The position numbers and the translations under genes are program-made. Shown here in pieces: positions 34,169-42,914 of a DNA stretch of 64,000 nt. The notes beneath the pieces are model-generated. The model was not told the DNA's origin. It saw only the letters and a program-made list of their open reading frames with translations, and made no database searches. Positions within the stretch are counted from its first letter, which is position 1. Every line of letters begins with the position of its first letter. The DNA comes from Streptomyces orinoci. Its GTDB lineage: Bacteria > Actinomycetota > Actinomycetes > Streptomycetales > Streptomycetaceae. The stretch spans positions 1,366,439 to 1,430,438 of the forward strand of contig NZ_PHNC01000031.1 in the NCBI RefSeq assembly GCF_003121295.1. Direction: 5' to 3'.

Positions 34169-35383
34169 ATGGCCGACGACACCGCCGTACTGGTGACCGG
34201 CATGGGTGCGATAACCCCCCTGGGCGCCGACGCCGCATCCACCTGGTCCGCCCTGCTCGCCGGAAAGTCCGGAGTGCGCGCGCTGACCGAGGACTGGGCC
34301 GCGGAGCTCCCGGTCCGTATCGCGGCCGGACTCGCCGTGGAGCCCGCCCCGTTGCTGGACCGGGTACAGGCCCGCAAGCTGGACCGCTGCGAGCAGGTGG
34401 CGCTGATCGCCTCCCGGGAGGCCTGGCAGGACGCCGGGCGCCCCGAGGCGGATCCCGAGCGGCTGGCCGTGGTCATCGGCACCGGCACCGGCGGAGTGCT
34501 CACCACCCTGGGCCAGGACGATGTGATGGAGCGCTCCGGAACCCGCCGCCTCTCCCCGCACACCGTGCCCATGCTGATGCCCAACGGCCCCGCCGCCTGG
34601 GTCAGTATGGAGCTCGGCGCGCTGGGCGGGGCCCGGACGCCGGTGAGCGCCTGTGCCTCCGGCGCGGAGGCCATCGCCATGGGCCTGGACCTGATCCGCG
34701 CCGGACGGGCCGATGTGGTGGTCGCCGGTGGCGCCGAAACCTGTCTGCACCCCTTCACCCTGGGCGCGTTCGCCCAGATGAAGGCGCTGTCCACCCGCCA
34801 TGACGACCCCGAGGCGGTCTCCCGGCCCTTCGATGTGGACCGCAGCGGCTTTGTCATGGGCGAGGGCGCCGGTGTGCTGGTCCTGGAACGGGCCGAGCAC
34901 GCCCGGGCCCGTGGCGCACGGGCGCATGGCACGCTGGCCGGCGCGGGCCTGACCTCCAGCGCCCAGCACATCACCGCCTCCGACCCGGAGGGGCAGGTAA
35001 GGGCCATCCAGATGGCCCTGAGCTCGGCCCAGTTGGCACCGGCGGACATCAACCACGTCCACGCCCACGCCACTTCCACCGAATCCGGCGACCTGGCCGA
35101 GGCCCAGGCGGTGGCCCGGGCCATCGGTGATCACGCCGCCATCACCGCCACCAAGTCCATGACCGGCCATATGCTGGGCGCCTCCGGCGCGGTGGCGGCC
35201 ATCGCAGCCCTGCGGACCATGGCCAGCGGCACCCTGCCCGCCACCCGCAACCTGGACCGTCTCGACCCCGGGGTGGCCCTCGATGTGGTGCACGGCGAGA
35301 ACCGCTCCGGGGCCTGGACGGCCGGACTGGTCAACTCCTTCGGCTTCGGCGGCCACAACCTCAGCCTGATACTGACCCGTTGA
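34169..35383 (+). CDS. Beta-ketoacyl-ACP synthase II-like enzyme
   Basis: 404 residues. Catalytic residues are intact: C162 in VSACASGAEA, H300 in HAHATSTESGD, K329 and H334 in TKSMTGHMLGASG. It performs decarboxylative Claisen condensation of acyl-ACP with malonyl-ACP. The His motif differs from the usual AHGTST (here AHATST). There is no acyl carrier protein or other fatty-acid gene beside it, so its pathway is unknown. AAAGGAG precedes the ATG. Confidence 0.9.
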   Translation: MADDTAVLVTGMGAITPLGADAASTWSALLAGKSGVRALTEDWAAELPVRIAAGLAVEPAPLLDRVQARKLDRCEQVALIASREAWQDAGRPEADPERLAVVIGTGTGGVLTTLGQDDVMERSGTRRLSPHTVPMLMPNGPAAWVSMELGALGGARTPVSACASGAEAIAMGLDLIRAGRADVVVAGGAETCLHPFTLGAFAQMKALSTRHDDPEAVSRPFDVDRSGFVMGEGAGVLVLERAEHARARGARAHGTLAGAGLTSSAQHITASDPEGQVRAIQMALSSAQLAPADINHVHAHATSTESGDLAEAQAVARAIGDHAAITATKSMTGHMLGASGAVAAIAALRTMASGTLPATRNLDRLDPGVALDVVHGENRSGAWTAGLVNSFGFGGHNLSLILTR

Positions 35384-35395
35384 CCGTCCGATCGG

Positions 35396-37030
35396 TCAAT
35401 GCCCGCCCGGCGCCCCGGCCGTGGCGGGCGGCAGCTCCACCTGCACCCCGGGCTCGCCCGCGTCCGCCGTGTAGTCCCCGGGCGAGGTCTGGTCCACCCC
35501 TTCGGGGGCCTTCAGCGCCCGGAACACCACGGTCAGCACCACCGCCACCACCAGATTGAGCACAAAGGCGGTGAGCCCGATATACCCCTTCTCGCCCAGG
35601 AAGGGGATCACATTGGTGTTGCCGAAGTGGTCCTGGGTGGCGCTGGGTGTCTCATACGCCCGCCAGGTTCCGTACCCCATGCCGGCCGCCCAGCCCGCCA
35701 GCAGGGCCCAGCGGTGGAACCAGCGGGTGAACAGCCCGCCCACCAGGGCCGGTACGGTCTGCAGCACCCAGATGCCGCCCAGCAGCTGGAAGTTGATGGC
35801 CACCGTCTTGTCCATGGTGAGCACGAACACCAGGGCGCCCACCTTCACCAGCAGCGAGGCCAGTTTGGACACCTTGGCCTCATGCTCCGGGGTGGCGTCC
35901 GGCCGGATGAAGTCCTTGTAGATATTGCGGGTGAAGAGGTTGGCCGCCGCGATGGACATAATGGCGGCGGGCACCAGCGCACCGATGCCCACGGCCGCGA
36001 AGGCCACCCCGGTGAACCAGTCCGGGAACATATCGGCGAACAGCTGCGGGATGGCCAGCTGCCCGTTCTTCACCTTCACCCCGGCGGCCACCGCCATAAA
36101 GCCCAGGATCGCCAGCATGCCCAGCATCAGCGAATACAGCGGCAGAATGGTGGTGTTGCGCCGGATCACCTCCCGGCTGCGGCTGGAGAGCACCGCCGTC
36201 ACCGAGTGCGGATAGAGGAACAGTGCCATCGCCGAACCCAGCGCCAGCGTGGCATAGGTCCACTGTGCGTCCGGCCCCGTCGTCACCAGCGAGCCGCGTG
36301 GCTTCCCGGTGGCCTGGTTCACCGCCGCGAAGGCATGCCCCGCCTTGGTGAAGATGCTGTCGAACCCGCCCAGCCGGATGGGGATATAGATGATCGCGAC
36401 CGCGATGACGATATAGATCAGCGCGTCCTTGACGAAGGCGATCAGCGCCGGCGCCCGCAGCCCCGAGGAGTAGGTGTACGCGGCCAGCACACCGAAGGCG
36501 ATCAGCAGCGGCAGGTCCTTGACGAAACCGTTGGCGTGCTCGCCGCCGCCCACGCCCATCACATCCAGCACCGCCTGGATGCCCACCAGTTGGAGCGCTA
36601 TATAGGGCATCGTCGCCAGCAGCCCGGTCAGCGCCAGCGCCAGCGACAGCCCCCGCGAGCCGAACCGTCCCCGGACGAAGTCCGAGGAGGTCACATAGCC
36701 GTGCCGGTGCGAAACCGACCACAGCCGGGGCAGAAAGGTGAACACCAGCGGGTAGCACAGGATGGTGTACGGCACCGCGAAGAACCCGGCCGCCCCGCCC
36801 GCATAGATCGCCGCCGGTACGGCCACAAAGGTGTACGCGGTGTACAGGTCACCGCCCAGCAGGAACCAGGTCACCCAGGTCCCGAACGACCGCCCGCCCA
36901 GCCCCCATTCATCCAGATTCTCGGCGTTCTCCGCCCGCCGCCACCGGGCGGCCAGGAACCCCATCACGGTCACCGCCACAAAGAACAGACAGAAGACCGT
37001 CAGCGCGACCGCGTTCACCCCGTGCTTCAT
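35396..37030 (-). CDS. Sodium:solute symporter family permease, MctP-type monocarboxylate uptake
   Basis: 544 residues with about 13 membrane helices. Family blocks are GGRSFGTWVTWFLLGGDLYTAYTF near the N-terminus and ALIAFVKDALIYIVIAVAIIY in the middle. MctP-type members take up lactate, pyruvate and similar acids; the assignment is supported by the small DUF3311 partner gene that overlaps its start (ATGA). The Na+ coupling is inferred from the family. Confidence 0.87.
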   Translation of the reverse strand: MKHGVNAVALTVFCLFFVAVTVMGFLAARWRRAENAENLDEWGLGGRSFGTWVTWFLLGGDLYTAYTFVAVPAAIYAGGAAGFFAVPYTILCYPLVFTFLPRLWSVSHRHGYVTSSDFVRGRFGSRGLSLALALTGLLATMPYIALQLVGIQAVLDVMGVGGGEHANGFVKDLPLLIAFGVLAAYTYSSGLRAPALIAFVKDALIYIVIAVAIIYIPIRLGGFDSIFTKAGHAFAAVNQATGKPRGSLVTTGPDAQWTYATLALGSAMALFLYPHSVTAVLSSRSREVIRRNTTILPLYSLMLGMLAILGFMAVAAGVKVKNGQLAIPQLFADMFPDWFTGVAFAAVGIGALVPAAIMSIAAANLFTRNIYKDFIRPDATPEHEAKVSKLASLLVKVGALVFVLTMDKTVAINFQLLGGIWVLQTVPALVGGLFTRWFHRWALLAGWAAGMGYGTWRAYETPSATQDHFGNTNVIPFLGEKGYIGLTAFVLNLVVAVVLTVVFRALKAPEGVDQTSPGDYTADAGEPGVQVELPPATAGAPGGH

Positions 37031-37284
37031 GACCGCCCACCCCCCTTACGGGCCCGCTGGTGCCTGCGCACCAGCACATAGGCCACCGCCGTCAGCCCGG
37101 TGGAGATCAGCACCCAGAGCATCTGGTACCAGTAGAAGAACGGAACGCCCGCCAGCCTGGGCTCGACCCGCGCATAGGAGCCGACCCACAGCATCGCCCC
37201 GAAGGGAACGGCCAGACAGACCCCGGCCAGTACCAGCTCCACCGGTACAACTCGCCCGCGACTGCCCTCAGATGGTTCCGGCAT
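37027..37284 (-). CDS. DUF3311 small membrane protein
   Basis: 85 residues with two membrane helices (VPVELVLAGVCLAVPFGAML, FFYWYQMLWVLISTGLTAVAY) and a basic C-terminus. DUF3311 proteins are the usual partners of SSS-family carboxylate permeases. The last codon overlaps the start of the permease gene by 4 bases. The frame is open to 37392, but MPEPSEGSRGR is the sensible start. Confidence 0.85.
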   Translation of the reverse strand: MPEPSEGSRGRVVPVELVLAGVCLAVPFGAMLWVGSYARVEPRLAGVPFFYWYQMLWVLISTGLTAVAYVLVRRHQRARKGGGRS

Positions 37285-37410
37285 GCGGCTGCTCCTCCCC
37301 CGTGCGCGATCACTTGCGTAATGTGCGGGCAATGTAGGGGAGGGGGCCTCCGGGCGTAACCCCCTGTCCGGATATCGGTATGACAACGTCATACGGGCCT
37401 TGGGGCGCGC

Positions 37411-38346
37411 TCACCCTCTCAGCGCCGCACGCACCGCCGCCGCCCCGCGCGTCGCACGTTCCGCCGCCGCCTGCTGTCCCGCCGGATCCTGTCGGCAATC
37501 GCCGCACAGCGTCTCCCCGTTCAGCGGGGTGAACAGCCGCGGCTGGATGTGCCGCTCGCCCCGGCACTCGCGCATGCGCCCGACGCGCGGCTCCAACCAC
37601 GCGTTGGATGAGGACGGTTGCCGTCCGATCTCCGGCAGCCGCGGCACCTGGGGCATCTTCCGGTCAAGCCGGTCCCGCAGCAGTGCCGCCGCACAGTGCA
37701 CCGGCTCCGGCAGCCCGGCGGTCAGTGTCTCGCGCATCTCGGCCACCGAGACCCCGCGCAGCAGCCACTCACCCGCCAGCGGCGCCAGCCGGGCGACCTC
37801 CCGTCCGGTCAGCCGCAGCCGTCGGTCCTGGTGCGAGAGCGAGGCCAGCACCAGCGCCCCCCGCTCGGCCAATGGATGTGATTCCGGGGCTGGTTGCGGC
37901 TCGGCGCCACGGGAGGGCTGGGAGGGCGGGTGGTCAGTCTTCTCCCCAGTGTTGGTAGGGGAGCCACCGACCGGCCGGGGGGCCGGTCCACCGACGACCG
38001 GTTTCCCGGCACTCGGTACGAACCCGTCCCGGATCGCCACCGCCTCCTCGGCGTCCAGCGGCACCCCCGACACCAGCTGAGCGGTGGTCCATCGCCCGCC
38101 CGTTCCCTGGCGGCGCCACTCATGCACATAGCCCGCTGCCGCCAACTCCCGTTTGGCGCGCTGGAATCCACCGTTCCGAATCCCGGCCCGCGCGGCGGCC
38201 GCCGACAGCGACAGTCCTGTTGTGTCCGGCAGCGACAGCACCCACAGCAGCAGTCGAACGGCGTCCGATCCCAGGCGGGGATGACGGATGAGATCGTTTG
38301 AAACCTGGGTGAAGAAGCGGGCGGGGGCGATAACATGCTTGAGCAT
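37411..38346 (-). CDS. Helix-turn-helix domain protein of unknown function
   Basis: 311 residues. An N-terminal winged-helix-like domain (VSNDLIRHPRLGSDAVRLLLW, GLSLSAAAARAGIRNGGFQRAKRELAAAGYV) resembles those of Streptomyces plasmid-type replication or transfer regulators. A Pro-rich linker (about 110-160) follows, and near the C-terminus are C and H residues (MRECRGERHIQPRLF, ETLCGDCRQDP) that could form a zinc knuckle. Homologues are scattered accessory genes. A palindrome covers its start codon. Confidence 0.7.
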   Translation of the reverse strand: MLKHVIAPARFFTQVSNDLIRHPRLGSDAVRLLLWVLSLPDTTGLSLSAAAARAGIRNGGFQRAKRELAAAGYVHEWRRQGTGGRWTTAQLVSGVPLDAEEAVAIRDGFVPSAGKPVVGGPAPRPVGGSPTNTGEKTDHPPSQPSRGAEPQPAPESHPLAERGALVLASLSHQDRRLRLTGREVARLAPLAGEWLLRGVSVAEMRETLTAGLPEPVHCAAALLRDRLDRKMPQVPRLPEIGRQPSSSNAWLEPRVGRMRECRGERHIQPRLFTPLNGETLCGDCRQDPAGQQAAAERATRGAAAVRAALRG

Positions 38347-38347
38347 G
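38334..38347. promoter_or_regulatory. Palindrome over the start codon of the HTH gene
   Basis: CATGCTTGAGCATG is a perfect 14-base palindrome (6-base arms, 2-base centre) covering the ATG of the HTH gene. It could be an autoregulatory operator. Confidence 0.35.
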
Positions 38348-38661
38348 CGCTGAGAGCTCCTGACTCATGGTGCGTGTAGACCCCTGGCCCGGCTCTGCAT
38401 CCGGCGCTGGGGGTCGCTTCGTTTCGGCGAACGTAACCCGCCGGTGGGCCGGAACGGTGTCCGCCTGGGGCAAGCAACACCCCTGTGGGTGACGGAGGTT
38501 GGCACCGAAACGCCACGCATGGCACGGTCCGGTGTGTCGTCCCCTTGGATCACGCCGCCCTGCTCTTTGACGCAGGTACGCATTGAGACGCGCTGATGTG
38601 TTTCTTGATCCCTTGGCTACGGTGTGCGCTCCACCCAAGGCGTACGAGAGGAGCACTGCCC
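38348..38661. other. Divergent intergenic region without a recognised gene
   Basis: 314 bases between the HTH gene and the DUF6879 gene. It must hold both promoters; I see no confident -35/-10 pair, RNA gene or repeat. The rather AT-richer stretch around 38575-38620 (tttgacgcag ... tttcttgatccc) is the likeliest promoter area for the plus strand. Confidence 0.4.
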
Positions 38662-39414
38662 ATGGCTCGCAGGCTGCGGATGATCGGCACCAACTCCGGT
38701 AACAACGGCTGCCCCACGCTCTACGAGGACCTGGACACGGGCGAAGTCCTCGTCCAGGGTGACGAGGTCCGGGACCCAGGCGACATCGCCCAGCTCAAGA
38801 ACGTCAAGGCCGGGGAAGGCTTTGTGGTGGTGCCGCGAGAGCTGATCGTTGACTTCGGCCCCAAGGAGGTGGCCCGAGTGCCCGTGCTCATCGGCTTCGA
38901 CGAGTTCGACGAAATGTTTGAGACGTTCGAGCACACGGCTTGGCGGCTGGAGACCCGGGGCGCCTATCGGTCGGACGAGGAGACCGAGACCTACCGCCGG
39001 TTCGTCCGAGGCGAAGACGCCGGTTACGACCTGGACGACGCCTGGTGCGTATCCCGCCGCCAACAGTCCGCCCTGGGCAAGAGGTTCGAGCGTGTACGCG
39101 TGGTCGATAACCCGCCCACCCAAGGCCAGCTCTACCTCCTCGATGGCGCGCGCCGGAACTCTGCCGTCGGCGAAGAGATCCGCAACCTCTGGCGCGGTGA
39201 AGCGGAGCGACTGAAGCTGCCGGCCCAGGACTTCTGGATCTTCGACTCCCGGGTAGTGGCACTCCTGCACTTCGACGAGGCCGACCGTATGACCGGCGTG
39301 GAGCTGATCACGGAGCCGGTCCAGGTCCTGCGGTACTGCCAAGTGCGCGATGCCGCCTGGCACTACGCCGTCCCTCATAAGACCTTCTCGGCTCGGGTAG
39401 CTTCCACTGGGTGA
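38662..39414 (+). CDS. DUF6879 family protein fused to an N-terminal domain
   Basis: 250 residues in two parts. Residues 1-68 (MARRLRMIGTNSGNNGCPTL, EVLVQGDEV, FVVVPRELIVDFGPKE) resemble a small Streptomyces protein normally encoded separately; residues 78-245 (FETFEHTAWRLETRGAYRSD, FWIFDSRVVALLHFDE, DAAWHYAVPHKTF) are a full DUF6879 domain. Functions are unknown. GAGAGGAG precedes the ATG. It overlaps the downstream XRE regulator gene by 4 bases (GTGA), a linkage seen widely for DUF6879 genes. Confidence 0.78.
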   Translation: MARRLRMIGTNSGNNGCPTLYEDLDTGEVLVQGDEVRDPGDIAQLKNVKAGEGFVVVPRELIVDFGPKEVARVPVLIGFDEFDEMFETFEHTAWRLETRGAYRSDEETETYRRFVRGEDAGYDLDDAWCVSRRQQSALGKRFERVRVVDNPPTQGQLYLLDGARRNSAVGEEIRNLWRGEAERLKLPAQDFWIFDSRVVALLHFDEADRMTGVELITEPVQVLRYCQVRDAAWHYAVPHKTFSARVASTG

Positions 39415-40256
39415 CCACCGATTTCCAGCGCGGCCGGATCGGCCTCGGTGCGCGGCTGCGTGAGCTACGCACCGAGGCGGGCCTGACCGTACGAGAACTG
39501 GCCGGCCGCTGCGGCTGGGCGCCATCCAAAATCTCGAAGCTGGAGAACGGCAAGCAGACGGCCACGGCCGACGACCTCGCCAAATGGGCTCAGGGCTGCG
39601 GCCGTTCCAAGGTCGCTGATGAGTTGCAGGGACGACTGCGTGGTCTGGAGTCCTCCTACCGCTCATGGCGCCGCCAGCTCACTGCCGGACACCGGCCGGT
39701 CCAGGAGGCATTGGCCGTCGAATACCACCGCTCGTCCCATATGCGCGCATGGGAGGCGGCGATGGTGGTGGGGATCCTTCAGACCGCGGAGTACGCCCGC
39801 CACATCTTTACCGGGTATACCGACCTTCACCAGTCGGTCAGGGATATCGACGACGCGGTACGAGCCCGGGTGAAGCGGCAGGAGGCGCTGTATCAGCCGG
39901 GCAAGCGCTACAGCATCGTCATGGGGGAAGCCACGCTCTACGCACGCGTGTGCCCGCCCGATGTGCTGGCCGGTCAACTCGATCGTCTCAGCGGCGTGGC
40001 GGCGGGCCTGGACACCTTGTCGCTCGGCATCGTTCCGTTCAGTGCGCGTTTGAGCATCCCGCCGGCCAACGGCTTCTGGATCTATGACGAGCGGCTGGTC
40101 ATCGTCGAGGACTGGCATGCCGAGTTGTGGCTGGACGACTCCGAGAACATCGCCCTCTACCGCCGGGTGTGGGAGACGTTGAACACCTCGGCGGTGTACG
40201 GACGAATGGCCCATCGCCTGATCGCCCGCGCCCGGGCGGCGCTGGACCTGGCCTGA
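39411..40256 (+). CDS. XRE-type regulator with DUF5753 domain (Scr1-like)
   Basis: 281 residues. The N-terminal HTH is RLRELRTEAGLTVRELAGRCGWAPSKISKLENGK in order (about residues 15-48). The C-terminal DUF5753 domain is recognised by EYHRSSHMRAWEAAMVVGIL, TAEYARHIFTGY and IVMGEATLYARV. Relatives are described as antitoxin-like regulators often paired with a small DUF397 protein; no DUF397 gene is here. GTG start overlaps the DUF6879 stop. Confidence 0.88.
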   Translation: MTTDFQRGRIGLGARLRELRTEAGLTVRELAGRCGWAPSKISKLENGKQTATADDLAKWAQGCGRSKVADELQGRLRGLESSYRSWRRQLTAGHRPVQEALAVEYHRSSHMRAWEAAMVVGILQTAEYARHIFTGYTDLHQSVRDIDDAVRARVKRQEALYQPGKRYSIVMGEATLYARVCPPDVLAGQLDRLSGVAAGLDTLSLGIVPFSARLSIPPANGFWIYDERLVIVEDWHAELWLDDSENIALYRRVWETLNTSAVYGRMAHRLIARARAALDLA

Positions 40257-40343
40257 GCAACCACTCGAAACACGCCTCGGCAGTTGAGAAACAAGGCGAA
40301 ACCTTGCGTCCGACAGGAAACACCTCTCCTTACCGTCCTGTGC

Positions 40344-41216
40344 ATGGACTTGAGGACTGCCGTCAACGGCCGCCGCATTCGCCCCCACTGGCTCCCGCAA
40401 CCCGGCGTACTCGACAGCATCCCCGCCGGCCGCTGGTGGGACGCCATCGCCATCGACGGCCCCCTCGGCATCGCCGTCGCCGAGCAGCTCGTACGGAACA
40501 CCGGTGACGACACCGGCCCCATCGCCCGCGACCCGCTCGGTCCCCGGCCGCGCACCTACTTCCTGGTTCTGACCGGCACAGCTGACCGGTGGTGCGAGCC
40601 GGGAACCGTACCGCTGGGGGAGGGTTGCTATGTCGTGCTCAACGGCACGCTGGACGCGGACCGGGAAGCCGTGCACTGGGTGGTACGGCCACGGCTCCCC
40701 GAACTACTGGTTCCGCAACGCCAGTTGCGGGCAGCCCTCTCGGCGGCCCGTGTCAGGCCCGGGGCCGAGAGGTGGCTGGTATCCCGGGAGACCCACCCGG
40801 GCGTGGCCCGGGAAGCCTGGTCGCAAGGGCGGACGGCAACGCTCCGCCTGGGCAACCCCTTCGAGGCGATTCACCTGCCCGCCAAACTGGTTGAGGGACG
40901 CATCCACGGGATCAAAGACCGTGCGGCGATCGAGCGCCGCTTCCGCGCGGCGGGCATCGGCGGCGCGGTGATCGTCTCCCGGTCGCACGACCGGTACAGC
41001 GTGCTCGTACCACCCGGCACGGCCGAGCACTGGGCCACGCCCGGGACGGAATGCCTGGGCCGGGAGCATCCCTTCGGCTACCTCTCCGTTCCGCCGCCAC
41101 ACCGGGTGGAACCACCGGGTGCCTATTGGTTGTTGGACCCTCCCGAGAACGAGAACGGGCTCTGCGATCCACCTCGCGTACGCATGCTCATCAGGGATGA
41201 TGTACGGCACACGTAG
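40344..41216 (+). CDS. Hypothetical protein with an internal domain duplication
   Basis: 290 residues, not confidently assigned. Two related halves can be aligned: 31-116 (core RTYFLVLTGTADRW-PGTVPLG, 70-92) and 172-266 (core DRYSVLVPPGTAEHW-PGTECLG, 216-239), both ending in a W-rich strand (HWVVRPR, YWLLDPP). The core resembles small Streptomyces proteins annotated as primase/polymerase-like, but no catalytic acidic triad was seen. It follows the XRE gene by 87 bases and may be part of the same unit. Confidence 0.65.
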   Translation: MDLRTAVNGRRIRPHWLPQPGVLDSIPAGRWWDAIAIDGPLGIAVAEQLVRNTGDDTGPIARDPLGPRPRTYFLVLTGTADRWCEPGTVPLGEGCYVVLNGTLDADREAVHWVVRPRLPELLVPQRQLRAALSAARVRPGAERWLVSRETHPGVAREAWSQGRTATLRLGNPFEAIHLPAKLVEGRIHGIKDRAAIERRFRAAGIGGAVIVSRSHDRYSVLVPPGTAEHWATPGTECLGREHPFGYLSVPPPHRVEPPGAYWLLDPPENENGLCDPPRVRMLIRDDVRHT

Positions 41217-41248
41217 GCTTCCGACGGCGTTCGGGGTGCCGCGCCACG

Positions 41249-41714
41249 ATGGTGGCCGCGGTGCGGCACTGGTGGCCGGGGTCCTACACCCCCCAACAGG
41301 CCTGCGAGCTCTCACTGTTGCTGCCCCGGCTGTTCATCCAGTTCTTCTCCGGCACCAGCCTGGTGTTGGAGCGGGACGGCGAGATCGGGGGCGTTCCTGG
41401 TCGGCTTCCACTCGGCGGACGACGCCGAGCGGGCGTATATCCACTTCGTGGGAGTGGACCCGCGGTTGCGCGGCCAGGGCGTGGGACGGGCCCTGTACAC
41501 CGCCTTCTTCGAACGGGCCGCAGCGGCCGGCCGACGGGAGGTAAGGGCGGTCACCTCGCCCCGCAACACCGGTTCGGTGGCCTTCCACCAGGCGATGGGC
41601 TTCACGGTGGAGCCGGGAGACCGAAAGGTCAACGGCGCGTGGGTGCACAGCGATTACGACGGCCCGGGCCGGGACCTGGTGTGCTTCCGCAGAACGCTGC
41701 CCGGCGCCGGCTGA
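41249..41714 (+). pseudogene. GNAT acetyltransferase with a frameshift
   Basis: The N-terminal part reads in one frame (MVAAVRHWWPGSYTPQQA, TSLVLERDGEIG) and the rest in another (AFLVGFHSADDAERAYIHFV, GVDPRLRGQGVGRALYTAFF, SVAFHQAMGFTVEPGD). The acetyl-CoA loop RGQGVGRA is intact. The break is at a run of five G at 41387-41391; four would restore one continuous frame. It is either a decayed gene or a sequencing error in a homopolymer. The 5' end may also be shortened. Confidence 0.8.
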
Positions 41715-41901
41715 GCGTCCGGCAGCGGCGGGATCTCCCAGCTCCCGGCGGCGCACCCAGGGCCACGTCCTCCAAGGACCCGCCCGAATCCGCGGAGTCG
41801 CCCGGGGCGCGCTTCAGGACCGTCTCGGCGGCCTCGAAGGCACCCAGAGCCTCGGCATCCCCGCCCCAAGGAGGAGTTGCCCCTCCCCGGCCCGGGGGGA
41901 C

Positions 41902-42669
41902 TCACCCCTCCGGCCGCCGCAGCCGGGCCACGAACTTATAGCGGTCGCCCCGGTAGACCGACCGGACCCACTCCACTGGCTTGCCCTCCGCGTCCAGGGA
42001 GTGCCGGGAGAGCATCAGCATGGGCAGCCCGGTGTCCGTGCCCAGCAGGCCGGCCTCGCGCGGGGTGGCCAGGGAGGTCTCGATGGTCTCCTCGGCCTCC
42101 GCCGGCCGTACGTCGTAGACCTCGGCCAGCGCGGTGTAGAGCGAGGTGTATTTGACCAGGTTGCGGCGCAGCGCCGGAAAGCGCTTGGCGGACAGATGGG
42201 TGGTCTCGATGGCCATCGGCTCGCCGCTGGCCAGCCGCAGCCGCTCGATGCGCAGCACCCTGCCCCCGGGGACGATGTCCAGCAGCCCGGCCAGCCGGTC
42301 GTCGGCGGTGACATAGCCGATGTCCAGCAGCTGGGAGGTGGGTTCCAGGCCCTGGGCCCGCATGTCCTCCGTGTAGGAGGTCAGTTGCAGCGCCTGGGAG
42401 ACCTTGGGCTTGGCGACAAAGGTGCCCTTGCCCTGGATCCGCTCCAGCCGCCCCTCCACGACCAGTTCCTGCAACGCCTGGCGCACCGTGGTGCGGGAGG
42501 TGTCGAACTCCGCGGCCAGGCTGCGCTCCGGCGGTACCGGGGTGCCGGGCGGAAGGGTTTCGGTCATCTGAAGCAAGTGGCGTTTGAGGCGGTAGTACTT
42601 GGGAACGCGGGCGGTCCGCGTCGCGCTGCCCGGGCCGCCGTTTGCGTCCGTACCGTCCTCGCTCGCCAT
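41902..42669 (-). CDS. dasR: GntR/HutC-family global regulator DasR
   Basis: 255 residues. The N-terminal winged helix includes VPKYYRLKRHLLQM and FDTSRTTVRQALQEL; the C-terminal UTRA domain (LQLTSYTEDMRAQGLEPTSQ, GEPMAIETTHLSAKRFPAL) binds glucosamine-6-phosphate and related sugar phosphates. DasR represses chitin and GlcNAc genes and links nutrient state to development. It is divergent from its target dasA. MASEDGTDANGG at 42669 is the chosen start; the frame is open upstream. Confidence 0.96.
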   Translation of the reverse strand: MASEDGTDANGGPGSATRTARVPKYYRLKRHLLQMTETLPPGTPVPPERSLAAEFDTSRTTVRQALQELVVEGRLERIQGKGTFVAKPKVSQALQLTSYTEDMRAQGLEPTSQLLDIGYVTADDRLAGLLDIVPGGRVLRIERLRLASGEPMAIETTHLSAKRFPALRRNLVKYTSLYTALAEVYDVRPAEAEETIETSLATPREAGLLGTDTGLPMLMLSRHSLDAEGKPVEWVRSVYRGDRYKFVARLRRPEG

Positions 42670-42827
42670 GGGGTGCCTTCCCGACTCCGATCCTGCTGCC
42701 GTCACCGGCATCCTCCGTTTATCGCGGTCACATGGTGGCACGGGCAGAGCCCGAGGGGACCGGAGACGCCCAGGTCGTCCTCAGGTGTCGGTCCGGTAAC
42801 GGAGCCGACAGCGACTCTTATACACCC

Positions 42828-42878
42828 TTGACACCCCAAAAGGTCTAGGCCAAGCTGCGGGCACTGGTCTAAACCATT
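42828..42878 (+). promoter_or_regulatory. dasA promoter with two dre-like DasR operators
   Basis: TTGACA (42828-42833), 17-base spacer, CAAGCT (42851-42856). A strong dre site, ACTGGTCTAAACCATT (42863-42878), lies just after the -10 around the expected start of transcription. A weaker dre-like site (42839-42854, core GGTCTAGGCCA) lies between the -35 and -10. DasR bound at either would block RNA polymerase. Confidence 0.75.
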
Positions 42879-42914
42879 AAAGACCACTTTCGGTCTCTGA
42901 GGAGAGTGCTGACC

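Noticed and set aside
32218..35124. 968-residue minus-strand open frame opposite the MMPL and KAS genes
   Set aside because: Runs across two real genes and several intergenic repeats; low-complexity product.
40344..41216. Calling the duplicated-domain protein a DNA primase/polymerase
   Set aside because: The resemblance is limited to a short strand motif and no acidic catalytic residues were seen.
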